A stretch of 64,000 nucleotides of DNA from CAYZXL01 sp964482435 (GTDB lineage Bacteria; Auribacterota; JABMQX01). The translations under genes and the position numbers were made by a program. Where the stretch lies: positions 1-64,000 of the forward strand of contig CAYZXL010000014.1 of assembly GCA_964482435.1 (NCBI GenBank), in the 5' to 3' direction. A model generated the notes under the pieces. The model did not search any database and was not told where the DNA came from. It saw only the letters and a list, made by a program, of their open reading frames with translations. This document shows, piece after piece, positions 43,108 to 51,795 of the stretch; within the stretch, counting starts at the first letter, position 1; the number at the start of each line of letters is the position of its first letter.

Positions 43108-43705
43108 TGCATCGCCGTTGGGAATAGTGTTCCCCTCCAGAGGGGACTGTCGCTTTTGGCCTTGATGGCTCTTCCGCCTGCATTGGCAGTGGCGGGCCCC
43201 CGACGGTTACCTGGGCCCCGGCCGCTGCGGGCCGCCCACAAACTGTCGTCTTCGCCTTCGGCGGCCACCTTCCCCGGAAAACGGGTCCCGCCGACCCCGC
43301 CAGACGCGCCTTCCCAGGCGGCCACCACAACCCTTGCGGCGGGTGTGGCTGTATTTCAGGTGCAGGGGGTGGATGAATCCCTTGTTCGAGAAGTCCGCCT
43401 GAAGGCGGCTTGGGTGAGGGCTGGGCCGGAGCCCCGGACCACCAGCTAAAGCAGGTGGCTAAAGGGGGTGCCGGCTGAAGCCGGCAGTGTCGCTAAAGGG
43501 CTGCTTGGCGCGGCATGGCAAGCGAGCGGCGCGATGTGCCCCGATTACGCAGCCGCAGCCGTTGCGGCCGGGTGATTGACAGGCGGTCTCCTTTAGACTA
43601 AGTTCTGGACACCTGGTGGCATGATGTTCCTCGGTTTCGCCACGATGCTGTTCACGGGCGAGACACCCTCGCCACGTCTTGTTCGTGCCACCAACCGCAT
43701 GACCC
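43108..43705. other. Non-coding stretch with several small hairpins
   Basis: Open frames here look spurious. Short near-perfect hairpins recur: CCCCT-CCAG-AGGGG at 43132-43145, CCGCC-TGAA-GGCGG at 43395-43408, CCACCAGC-TAAA-GCAGGTGG (one mismatch) at 43439-43458, and TGCCGGC-TGAA-GCCGGCA at 43469-43486. The last three share TNAA loops. Confidence 0.6.
43395..43486 (+). repeat. Cluster of three TNAA-loop hairpins
   Basis: Three consecutive GC-rich stems with loops TGAA, TAAA and TGAA at 43395-43408, 43439-43458 and 43469-43486. Stem sequences differ while the loops and the following CTAAAGGG words recur (43458-43465 and 43492-43500), suggesting a structured repeat family and not a simple duplication. 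None is followed by a T tract. Confidence 0.65.
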
Positions 43706-45943
43706 ATGAACGAATTACTTAATCTTCTTCACGTTGTTCGGAAGCTGGAGGCCATTTTCCTGCCGCTATTCCCGCGGAAATGGCGAACGCCGCCGCCTTC
43801 GTATCGGATGTTCAGCCCACTTTTCCAATATCTGAGTCGCAATAAGGAAAGGTATCCCTGGGCGGAGGCGCTTTCGGATTGGCTGGAACGAATTTACCTC
43901 CTGCCGTACCACAAGGGCGGATTAGCGGTGGACGAATTGTCGCCCCATGCGATGCGCTACGTGCGCGGCATCATGGCAGTGATAGGGGCGATTATCGTGA
44001 TAGCGGTGACACGATCGCCGCAGGGGCTTTCCCATTGGGTTTACACATGTATTCTTCTGGCGATTTGCGGGTTGGCGTTCTATGGTGCGATGCAAATATC
44101 AATCAGCGCTCTCTGGCTGGCGTGGGGGCTGCTTTACGTACCGCTGTCTTATTACATGATGGGGGCGGTGGCGAGGTGGGCTGCGCTTGTGCCCGGGATT
44201 TGCGGCCTTGCGTGGCTTGCGGCGATGTTGAACGAGACCCGCAGGTGGCGATGGTTTGATGCGGTTGCGACGCTGCCGACGCTTTTCTTCTGGGTGGAGC
44301 CTGTGAGCTCGTCTCTTTTAGACAAGTGGGCGATCTGGCAGCGGAGCCTGGCTTGCGTGGTGCTCTGGGCACTGGTTTGGGTCGTTCTAAGACGAGCAAA
44401 GCTGTCCTCGTTCGTCAGCAGGTCGCTTCAGTTTTTCTGGCCGGCCAGCTCTGTTGGCTTGTTCATATGGGCGTCTTTCAGGCTGGGGAAACGGCTGGGT
44501 CGTCTTGGGCAGCCGGGGATGTGGCTGATGTTGGTTTCCCTTGCACTGATTCTGTGCGTGGCGATGGGATTGTTGTCGAGGCGCATTGGGGCGTGGTCTT
44601 TTCTGCGTCGCGGAAGCACTGTCGCGGTTGTTATGCTTCTTTGCGGGGTTTTGCTTGTCGCCGCCGGCGTGGATGAGAAGGCCAAGGGTGTTCTTTCAAA
44701 CGAGATAAAGTATCTCTTCGACCATGGCTGGCCGGCGTGGTTTTTCATTGGCGCTTCGACGATGATGGCGGCCCGGCTGCTCGCGCTCACGAATTTGCAG
44801 CTTTTTCAGGCGCTGTTGCCGAGGTGGATTCTTCCGGCGGCGGTTTGGGTCGTCCTTGCGTGGGCGGTGTGGCAGGACAAATTCTCCACGGGAGTGTTTG
44901 AGGTCACGCTTGCTCAGGGCATCGTTGTGTCGGTGCTGTTCGGGTTAGGGACGACGTGGTTTGCCTTGCGGAAGAAGGAGCGGGTTCTGGAGGAATGGTT
45001 GTTCTGGGGGGTGTTTTGCTATTTTCTTCTCCGGATGTACTGGAAGGAGGCGCAGGCGACAGCAAACGTAAGCCCGGCGACGGGCGGGTGGACAACGTTT
45101 GTCGTCCTGTGCGCGTGGGGACTGTGGTTATCCTACAGCGTGCTGTGCAAGCATATGGGGCAACTGAGGGGGAAGGTCTCGGAGTACGGCGCTGTGGCCT
45201 TGATGGGGGCGTTTCTCCTTCTGGTGATGGCCGGACTCTGGCTGAGCTTCGTGGACGGAGCATTCTCCGTGCGGACGGAGCTCACCCTTAACCTGTTCCT
45301 CGGGTTTACATTTCTGGGGATTCCGCGAATTCTATTCAGCCTGGCGGCTCAGTCTCGGAGGGCGTCGAAGCAACCGTTTCGGATTCCGTGGGAATGGGTA
45401 GTCGTGGCGGGGGTTGTGGTTATCCAGGTCCTTCAGGGAGCGGAGCATTACGCGGCAGGATTTGTTGCGTACCCGTCCCTTGATTCTCTTCACGAAAAGC
45501 TGAAGGAGGCGCTTAACAGCGGCAAAATAGAGTTCGCGGCCCCCGCGCTGGTGAGCGGGAAGGTTTGGGCCACCTGCTGGCGAGTTGGGCGATGGCTGGC
45601 AGCGATGGGTGTTCTGACGGTGGCGATAGTCCGAAGAGGCAGAGCGTATTGGTCGCCTTTCAGCTTGAAGATTGCAGTGGTCTTGACGAGTTTCGCCGTC
45701 TCGATAGCGGAGATGCGCTGGATTGACTGGCCCACGCTGCCATACACCTGGGCGGTTGTGCTGCGACCATGGAAGGCTGTGACGGTGATGTGGGATGGCC
45801 TGTTTTTCCGAACGAGCGCAATTTCGGCGGGACTCGGTCTTCTCTGGGGATGGCTTCTGTGCCTGTTGTGGCACGGAGGCGGCGATGCAGCAAAGGAGAC
45901 TTTTCAGGCGAACAATCACCGCGCGGAACAAGTCAGGATTTAG
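43706..45943 (+). CDS. Orphan polytopic membrane protein
   Basis: This 745-residue protein begins with a roughly 90-residue cytoplasmic segment (KWRTPPPSYRMFSPLFQYL; ERYPWAEALSDWLERIYLLPYHKGG). About 16-18 hydrophobic helices follow from residue 90 on, with few charged loops, ending in a short polar tail. Tryptophan content is high. No transporter, glycosyltransferase or O-antigen ligase motif was recognised. The start has a weak ribosome site, and it stands alone between two non-coding stretches. Confidence 0.75.
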   Translation: MNELLNLLHVVRKLEAIFLPLFPRKWRTPPPSYRMFSPLFQYLSRNKERYPWAEALSDWLERIYLLPYHKGGLAVDELSPHAMRYVRGIMAVIGAIIVIAVTRSPQGLSHWVYTCILLAICGLAFYGAMQISISALWLAWGLLYVPLSYYMMGAVARWAALVPGICGLAWLAAMLNETRRWRWFDAVATLPTLFFWVEPVSSSLLDKWAIWQRSLACVVLWALVWVVLRRAKLSSFVSRSLQFFWPASSVGLFIWASFRLGKRLGRLGQPGMWLMLVSLALILCVAMGLLSRRIGAWSFLRRGSTVAVVMLLCGVLLVAAGVDEKAKGVLSNEIKYLFDHGWPAWFFIGASTMMAARLLALTNLQLFQALLPRWILPAAVWVVLAWAVWQDKFSTGVFEVTLAQGIVVSVLFGLGTTWFALRKKERVLEEWLFWGVFCYFLLRMYWKEAQATANVSPATGGWTTFVVLCAWGLWLSYSVLCKHMGQLRGKVSEYGAVALMGAFLLLVMAGLWLSFVDGAFSVRTELTLNLFLGFTFLGIPRILFSLAAQSRRASKQPFRIPWEWVVVAGVVVIQVLQGAEHYAAGFVAYPSLDSLHEKLKEALNSGKIEFAAPALVSGKVWATCWRVGRWLAAMGVLTVAIVRRGRAYWSPFSLKIAVVLTSFAVSIAEMRWIDWPTLPYTWAVVLRPWKAVTVMWDGLFFRTSAISAGLGLLWGWLLCLLWHGGGDAAKETFQANNHRAEQVRI

Positions 45944-46159
45944 TGCATGGATTTGCAGGCCCCGTCATGTGTGGGAAATGGAGCGATTCTTTTGACAGGA
46001 TGAACAGGATTTGTTGAGCCACTCCGATGCGGAGTTTCTGTTGATCTGCGGAGAGCGCTGAGAATGATAAAAGACTGAGAAACCGCAGATGGACGCAGAT
46101 GAACGCGGACGTGGAAAGCGAAAGACGAGACGATGCATCGCTGGGAGCGCGGAGGTGAG
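45944..46159. repeat. Intergenic cluster of dispersed-repeat relics
   Basis: TTGACAGGATGAACAGGATTT (45993-46013) holds the 13-mer GACAGGATGAACA, found inverted at 4865-4877. A small perfect hairpin CTCCG-ATG-CGGAG lies at 46022-46034. AACCGCAGATGGACGCAGATGAACGCGGAC at 46081-46110 has an internal period of about 11 bases and matches the style of 1514-1534 (AACCGCGGAGAACGCGGAAAG). Confidence 0.6.
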
Positions 46160-46933
46160 ATGCCGGGAGCGGAGTTGACAGTGAAGTTGATGGCGATGAC
46201 GCCGAACGCGGTGGACGTTGTGTATTCGGCGTGCCGGCAGTGTTATTCGCCGGCGTTTGCCGGGGATGAGTTTCGCCCTCACACAAGCGCCGAAAGCCTC
46301 AGCATGAAGGTGGATGCAGGCGAGGACGCCTGCGCTACAAAGGAATCCCTGATAAGGAGGGTTGTGGCATCCGGGCACGAAAGCCCGCTTGAGCACGTGA
46401 GCATGACGTTTGCAGTACGCGGCATTTCGCGGTCGTGCAGTCATCAGCTTGTGAGGCATCGGCTGGCTTCTTATTCCCAGCAGAGCCAGCGGTACGTGGA
46501 CATGAAGGAGTTCGGGTATGTGATTCCCCCGACGATAGAAGGGGACGAAGAGTTAAAGCAGATGTTTGAGGCGACGATGGAGGATGTTCGGGGGAAGTAC
46601 GAACGGATTGTGCGGGCGCTGAACAGGAAAGGTATTCGGGGCGAGATGGCGAATCAGGACGCGAGGTTCGTTTTGCCGGAAGCGGCGGAGACGAAGATTG
46701 TGGCGACGATGAATTGCCGGGAGCTTCTGCACTTTTTCTCTGTTCGGTGCTGCAATCGCGCACAGTGGGAGATACGGCGGCTCGCGAACGAGATGCTGCG
46801 GATTTGCAGGGAGGCGCTGCCGTCAATTTTCGGGAAGGAAGCGGGAGCGAAGTGCGAGCGGTTGGGATATTGCCCTGAAGGGGCGAGGTACACATGCGGG
46901 AAGTATCCGCTGAAGGGAGAGGCGAAGCGATGA
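46160..46933 (+). CDS. thyX: Flavin-dependent thymidylate synthase
   Basis: This 257-residue enzyme converts dUMP to dTMP with methylene-tetrahydrofolate, FAD and NADPH. The ThyX signature RHRLASYSQQSQRYV (99-113) is perfect. The neighbouring SGHESPLEHVSMTFAVRGISRSCSHQLVRH and the C-terminal FFSVRCCNRAQWEIRRLANEM are also typical. I set the start at ATG46160 because GGAGGTGAG lies immediately upstream; the frame is open to 46133. Its stop overlaps the ispH start by 4 bases (ATGA). Confidence 0.96.
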   Translation: MPGAELTVKLMAMTPNAVDVVYSACRQCYSPAFAGDEFRPHTSAESLSMKVDAGEDACATKESLIRRVVASGHESPLEHVSMTFAVRGISRSCSHQLVRHRLASYSQQSQRYVDMKEFGYVIPPTIEGDEELKQMFEATMEDVRGKYERIVRALNRKGIRGEMANQDARFVLPEAAETKIVATMNCRELLHFFSVRCCNRAQWEIRRLANEMLRICREALPSIFGKEAGAKCERLGYCPEGARYTCGKYPLKGEAKR

Positions 46934-48663
46934 GGGTTTATCTCGCGGAGACAGCGGGCTTCTGCATGGGCGTGAAGAGGGCGGTGAACATCGCCCTCGA
47001 GACGGCAAAGGAGAAGGGGAGAGACATCTACACGCTCGGTCCACTGATTCACAGTCCGCAGACGGTGAAGATGCTTGAGAAGAAGAACGTCAAGGTCGTG
47101 GACGATATTTCGGGGTTGAACTCGGGAACGGTCATCATTCGGGCGCACGGAATCGGGCCGAAGGAAAGGGAGGAGATAGAGACGTCCCAGCTTGAGTGCC
47201 GGGATGCGACGTGCCCTCTGGTGCTTCGGATACGCAACATCATTCGGAAGTATGCGGAGGAGGGGTACGCGATTGTGATTGTTGGGGACAGGGGGCATGC
47301 GGAGGTTTCGGCGCTGCTCGGTTACGCGGGCGGGAAGGGCATGGTGGTCGAGGGGATACAGGATGCGGAGAAAATCCCTCCGGGGAAGGTGTGCGTCGTC
47401 GCGCAGAGCACGCAGGAGAGATGCTTGTTCGAGAAAGTCGTGAAGGAACTGAGGAAGAGGGACGGGGACCTGAAGGTGTTCGATACGATTTGCGACGCGA
47501 CGACGTGGCGGCAGGAGGAGGTGAAGGCCCTTGCCAGGAAAGTGGACGCGATGGTCGTGGTGGGCGGGAGAAACAGCGCGAATACGAAAAGGCTGGCTGA
47601 TATTTCGCGCAGGTTGGGGGTGAAAACTTATCACATCGAGGAGCCCACCGAGTTGAAGGAAGAGGATTTGGCGGGGAGCGAGAAAGTCGGGGTGACTGCC
47701 GGGGCGTCAACGCCGAACTGGTTGATTGAGAAGGTGATTGACAGGATCGAGCAACTCAGCAAAGCGCGCGGCAGCGCGCTGAGGAAGGCGATTGACAGGA
47801 TAATCGAGTTTGCGGTGAAGGGGGATGTGTACGTGGGAGTGGGGGCAGCGGCGCTTTGTCTTGCGTGCGCGGTGATGAGAGAGCTTTGGCCGGCGCCGCT
47901 CTCGGTAGCCGTTTCAGGGCTGTACATTTTCGCAATTCACATCTTGAATCATTACACGGACCGAGAGTACGCGCAGTACAAGGAATCCTACAAGCTGAAT
48001 ATCCTCGAGAAGTACAAGAAGGGGCTGGTCGCGGCCGGGGTCATAGCGGCGGTGGGAGGAGTCGGGCTGTCGGCATTGATAAGCCCCTTGGCACTCGGGT
48101 TGATGATATTTGCGACGGTGATGGGGTTGATTTACAGTTTACCCATCGTCCCGCGGAGGGTTGCGAAGGCGGTACGGGTAAGGCGCATGAGGGACATTCC
48201 GACCTCCAAGAATTTGGCGACCGCGCTGGCGTGGTGTCTGACAATTGTGGTTCTGCCGGCTCTCGAGTTGCAAAGCAGGCTGGAGGTTCTGGCTACTCTG
48301 ACGATGTTTGTTTTCGCGTTTGCGGTGGTTTTTGCCCGGTCAACCCTCCTGGATTTGAGGGACGTTCAGGGAGACATGATGATCGGGAACGAGACGATTC
48401 CGATTCTAATCGGGGAAAGGAAGACGAAGTTGCTTCTTGCGGCGGTTGTGGTTGTGAGCAGCGGGCTATTGGTCGTGGGGAGCGCGATGGGCTGGGTGAA
48501 CCGCTTAGGATTCTGGCAACTGGCGACGCTGGCGTACGTGTTAGGATACCTTGCGTCGTACCATTTCCGGTTCATGAGCCAGGCGATGAGGTGCGAGATC
48601 GTTGCTGACACGGGGTTTCTTTTGGCGGCGGGGCTGGCGGCTGTGTGGCTGATGGTGAGGTGA
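46930..48663 (+). CDS. ispH: IspH (HMBPP reductase) fused to a UbiA-like prenyltransferase domain
   Basis: This is a 577-residue fusion. Residues 1-275 are a full IspH: [4Fe-4S] cysteines at 12, 95 and 188, histidines at 41, 73 and 123, E125 in RGHAEV, T161 in AQSTQ, NSANT (216-219) and GASTP (258-262). IspH makes IPP and DMAPP in the last MEP-pathway step. Residues about 295-577 form about eight membrane helices with UbiA features: NHYTDRE (340-346, acidic motif 1, partly degenerate), IYSLPIVPRR, and DLRDVQGDMMIGNETIP (475-491, acidic motif 2). So the isoprenoid maker is joined to a probable isoprenoid user. Translation is coupled to thyX. Confidence 0.9.
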   Translation: MRVYLAETAGFCMGVKRAVNIALETAKEKGRDIYTLGPLIHSPQTVKMLEKKNVKVVDDISGLNSGTVIIRAHGIGPKEREEIETSQLECRDATCPLVLRIRNIIRKYAEEGYAIVIVGDRGHAEVSALLGYAGGKGMVVEGIQDAEKIPPGKVCVVAQSTQERCLFEKVVKELRKRDGDLKVFDTICDATTWRQEEVKALARKVDAMVVVGGRNSANTKRLADISRRLGVKTYHIEEPTELKEEDLAGSEKVGVTAGASTPNWLIEKVIDRIEQLSKARGSALRKAIDRIIEFAVKGDVYVGVGAAALCLACAVMRELWPAPLSVAVSGLYIFAIHILNHYTDREYAQYKESYKLNILEKYKKGLVAAGVIAAVGGVGLSALISPLALGLMIFATVMGLIYSLPIVPRRVAKAVRVRRMRDIPTSKNLATALAWCLTIVVLPALELQSRLEVLATLTMFVFAFAVVFARSTLLDLRDVQGDMMIGNETIPILIGERKTKLLLAAVVVVSSGLLVVGSAMGWVNRLGFWQLATLAYVLGYLASYHFRFMSQAMRCEIVADTGFLLAAGLAAVWLMVR

Positions 48664-48696
48664 GAGAACAGCGCCACGAAGCGCGAGGACACTTGC

Positions 48697-49404
48697 ATGG
48701 CGGAGAAGGCATCGCAAGGACTGGCAGGTTTGCTTTTGGGCATCAGGGAATTTCTTGTGCAGATGAAAAAAGAAGGAGCGAAGGACATTCACCTTTCTCC
48801 GGAAGGAAGGAAAGCGCTGGACAGGGTTCTTCGGAGGGCGTCAGGGGTGAGGACTCTGCGCGATCTCGAGGAGATGATGAAGAAGTGCCACAAGTGTCCG
48901 ATAGGCGGCGACAGGCTGAATCTCGTCTTCGGCGAAGGAAGCGAGAAGGCGGAGATTGTTTTCGTCGGAGAGGCGCCGGGGGAAGACGAGGACGAGCAGG
49001 GAAGACCCTTCGTGGGACGGGCGGGGCAGCTTCTCACGAAAATCATCAAGGCCATGGGATATGAGCGAGACCAGGTGTATATCGCGAACGTGCTGAAGTG
49101 CCGGCCGCCGGTCAACCGCGAGCCGCTCCCGGAGGAGGTGGCGCGGTGCTCTCCATACTTAGCGATGCAGGTGGAGCTGATTAAGCCGAAGGTGGTTGTG
49201 GCGCTGGGGAAGCACGCCGCCCACGCTCTGTTAGGAATTGAGACGCCCATAACGAAGCTGCGCGGGAATTTGAAGAGTTATCGCGGGATACCGGTGATGC
49301 CGACGTTTCATCCGTCTTATTTGCTGCGCAATCCGAGGGCGAAGAAGGAAGTGTGGGAAGATTTGAAGAAGGTGCTTGAGATTGTGAGGCGAGGCCGGAA
49401 GTAG
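48697..49404 (+). CDS. Family 4 uracil-DNA glycosylase
   Basis: This 235-residue protein has a helical N-terminal extension (1-55) and the family 4 core: iron-sulfur cysteines 64, 67, 135 and 151, the motif GEAPGEDEDEQGRPFVGRAGQLL (91-113), NVLKCRPP (131-138) and the HPSYLLR loop near 208. It excises uracil from DNA. It follows the ispH-ubiA gene by 33 bases and ends one base before priA, so it is probably in one operon. Pairing with thyX is notable, since both affect dUMP or uracil in DNA. Confidence 0.94.
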   Translation: MAEKASQGLAGLLLGIREFLVQMKKEGAKDIHLSPEGRKALDRVLRRASGVRTLRDLEEMMKKCHKCPIGGDRLNLVFGEGSEKAEIVFVGEAPGEDEDEQGRPFVGRAGQLLTKIIKAMGYERDQVYIANVLKCRPPVNREPLPEEVARCSPYLAMQVELIKPKVVVALGKHAAHALLGIETPITKLRGNLKSYRGIPVMPTFHPSYLLRNPRAKKEVWEDLKKVLEIVRRGRK

Positions 49405-49405
49405 C

Positions 49406-51646
49406 ATGGACAACGAAAGGTCGTCCAACAAATTCGCTCAGGTGGCGCTGGAAGTGGCGGTGGGAAAGGAGCTGGATTATGCCGTGCCGGAGAGCCTGCG
49501 AGATAAGATCGAGGTTGGGAGCAGGGTTTGGGTTCCGCTCGGCACGGGAACGCGGACGGGATATGTCGTGAGCTTCTCGGATAGACCGTCGTTTGAGCCG
49601 GTGAAGGAAATTGCAGGGAAGGTGGAAGGGGATTTCGGGATTCCAGCGAGCTTGATGGAGCTGGCGAGATGGGTCTCAGAGTATTACAGCGCACCGCTCG
49701 GGCAGACGCTGAACTGCGTTGTCCCGGCGAGTGTTCGGCGAGCGGGGCTGAGGCCGAGGCAAGTCGCCTTTGTTAAACGAGCAGGAACGCTCGAGGAGAC
49801 GAGGGACGCATGCATTCATCTGCGGCAGAAGGCACCGAAACAGGCAGCGGCGCTGGAGGTGCTGCTGAACGCGGGGAAGGAGATTTCGCTCGATGAATTG
49901 TGCGAGAAGGGCCGCTGTACGCGGGCGACAGTTCAGGCGCTCGTGAAAGCCGGCCTGGCAAAGCTCGAGAGACGAAGCGTCGAGGGGTTGACGATGAGGG
50001 GGGAGGCGTACCTCCGGAGCGAGCCGAAGAAGTTGAACCCCGAGCAGGAGGCTCTTTTTCAAGCAATCTCACGGGACATGGATGCGGGAGTCCACGTGGT
50101 TCATCTGATTCAGGGGGTTACCGCGAGCGGCAAGACCGAAATATATCTTCAGGCTATCGCCCACGCCTTGAGTAAGGGGAAGAGCAGCATAATGCTCGTC
50201 CCGGAGATTTCCCTGACGCCGCAGACGATAGAGCGGTTTCGGTCTCGGTTCGGGGAGGAGGTCGCAGTGCTGCATCACCGCCTTTCTCACGGAGAGCGGC
50301 ACGAGCAGTGGCACAGGATTCGCGCCGGGGAAGCGAAGATAACAGTTGGCGCGAGGTCGGCGGTCTTTGCGCCATCGCCGAACGTGGCGTTGATTGTCGT
50401 GGATGAGGAGCACGATTCGAGCTATAAGCAATCGGAGCTTTGCCCGACATACCACGCCAGAGACGCCGCGGTTTTCCGGGGCAAGAACGAGAATGCCGTG
50501 GTCATTCTTGGAAGTGCCACGCCATCGCTCGAATCGTTTTATAATGCGGGGAAGGGAAGATACCGCCTGGGATGCCTGTCGAAGCGAGTGGATGACAGAC
50601 CGCTCCCGACGATGTTTGTGGTGGACATGAGGAGGGAAGCCGAGAAGCAAAAGCGCGTGCCGATTTTTTCCGACCTGCTTCTCGACGCAATCGGGAAGAG
50701 ACTTGAGAGGTCGGAGCAGGCGATGCTTTTTTTGAATCGGAGGGGGTATTCGACGGTGGTGAGCTGCCGAAGCTGCGGCAAGGCGCTGGAATGCGAGGAT
50801 TGTAGTGTGCCCCTGAAATATCATCGAAAGGAAGATAGGCTTTTGTGCCATATCTGCGGGCGTTCGATCGAGGCGGTGAGCATCTGCCCCTCGTGCAAAA
50901 GGAGCACGCTGATCCACCACGGGATAGGGACGCAGAAGGTTGAGGCGGCGCTGAGGAAGGTCTTTCCGCAGGTGCGAGTTCTGAGAATGGACTACGACAC
51001 GACGCGACAGAAGGATTCCCATTTTCGGATTCTGCGGGATTTCAAAGTTGGCAAAGCGGACGTCTTGCTCGGAACGCAGATGATTAGCAAGGGACTGCAT
51101 TTCGAGAATGTCACGCTCGTCGGAATCATTTCGGCGGATACCTCCTTGCACATAACCGATTTTCGTGCGGGGGAGAGGACATTTCAGCTTATCATGCAGG
51201 TGGCTGGGAGGGCTGGGAGGGGAGAGGTTGCGGGGGAGGTCGTGATTCAGACGTTTCAGCCGGAACATGCGGCGGTTCTCGCAGCGAAGGCGCATGATTA
51301 TGCAATGTTCTATCGAGACGAGGTAGGTCAGCGGGAGGAACTCGGGTATCCGCCAGCGGCTCGCCTTGTCTCGGTGATGGTGACCGGAAGGGAAGAGGGG
51401 AAGGTCAGGGAGAAGGCGGTTGAGGTGTCGAGAGCATTGGCTGAAAGGCTCGGGGAGAATGCGAGGGTTCTCGGACCAGCGCCGGCGAGGATTGTCAGAG
51501 CCAAAAAGATGTATCGGTATCGGGCGCTCGTGAAATGCCCGGAGGTTGGGCCCGTGACGGCCGCTTACAGGGACGTGATGAAAACGGTGAAGGTTCCGTA
51601 TGGCGTGAAAGTGGCGATTGATGTTGACCCCGTTGCGGTTGATTGA
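49406..51646 (+). CDS. priA: Primosomal protein N' (replication restart helicase PriA)
   Basis: This 746-residue helicase restarts stalled replication forks. It has the N-terminal DNA-binding domain (about 10-110), winged-helix region (about 145-205), Walker A GVTASGKTE (237-245), Walker B DEEHDSSYKQ (about 336-345), the zinc-binding region with eight cysteines (SCRSCGKALECEDC, CHICG, CPSCK), and the later helicase motifs GTQMISKGLHFENVTLVGI and QVAGRAGRG. Length is typical. The start ATG49406 lies one base after the upstream stop. Confidence 0.97.
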   Translation: MDNERSSNKFAQVALEVAVGKELDYAVPESLRDKIEVGSRVWVPLGTGTRTGYVVSFSDRPSFEPVKEIAGKVEGDFGIPASLMELARWVSEYYSAPLGQTLNCVVPASVRRAGLRPRQVAFVKRAGTLEETRDACIHLRQKAPKQAAALEVLLNAGKEISLDELCEKGRCTRATVQALVKAGLAKLERRSVEGLTMRGEAYLRSEPKKLNPEQEALFQAISRDMDAGVHVVHLIQGVTASGKTEIYLQAIAHALSKGKSSIMLVPEISLTPQTIERFRSRFGEEVAVLHHRLSHGERHEQWHRIRAGEAKITVGARSAVFAPSPNVALIVVDEEHDSSYKQSELCPTYHARDAAVFRGKNENAVVILGSATPSLESFYNAGKGRYRLGCLSKRVDDRPLPTMFVVDMRREAEKQKRVPIFSDLLLDAIGKRLERSEQAMLFLNRRGYSTVVSCRSCGKALECEDCSVPLKYHRKEDRLLCHICGRSIEAVSICPSCKRSTLIHHGIGTQKVEAALRKVFPQVRVLRMDYDTTRQKDSHFRILRDFKVGKADVLLGTQMISKGLHFENVTLVGIISADTSLHITDFRAGERTFQLIMQVAGRAGRGEVAGEVVIQTFQPEHAAVLAAKAHDYAMFYRDEVGQREELGYPPAARLVSVMVTGREEGKVREKAVEVSRALAERLGENARVLGPAPARIVRAKKMYRYRALVKCPEVGPVTAAYRDVMKTVKVPYGVKVAIDVDPVAVD

Positions 51647-51795
51647 GCGAGCGCCGCGGGGGCTTCGCCCATGTTTCGTAAGATGCCCCTTGTGCCGACG
51701 GTGGAGGAAGACAGTTGGACGTGTGCTCGAACGGGAATCTCACGTGGGACGAGATACATTCGACGAACAGTGTGCCGGTGGGTAAAGGAGTGAGG

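Noticed and set aside
41596..43120. 12-base direct repeat GCATCGCCGTTG (41596-41607 and 43109-43120) flanking the TAT-exported oxidoreductase gene
   Set aside because: Many 12-base matches are expected by chance in 64 kb, and no transposase or inverted ends are present.
43156..43449. 97-codon frame in the non-coding stretch
   Set aside because: Proline/alanine-rich with no start site; it overlaps the structured hairpins.
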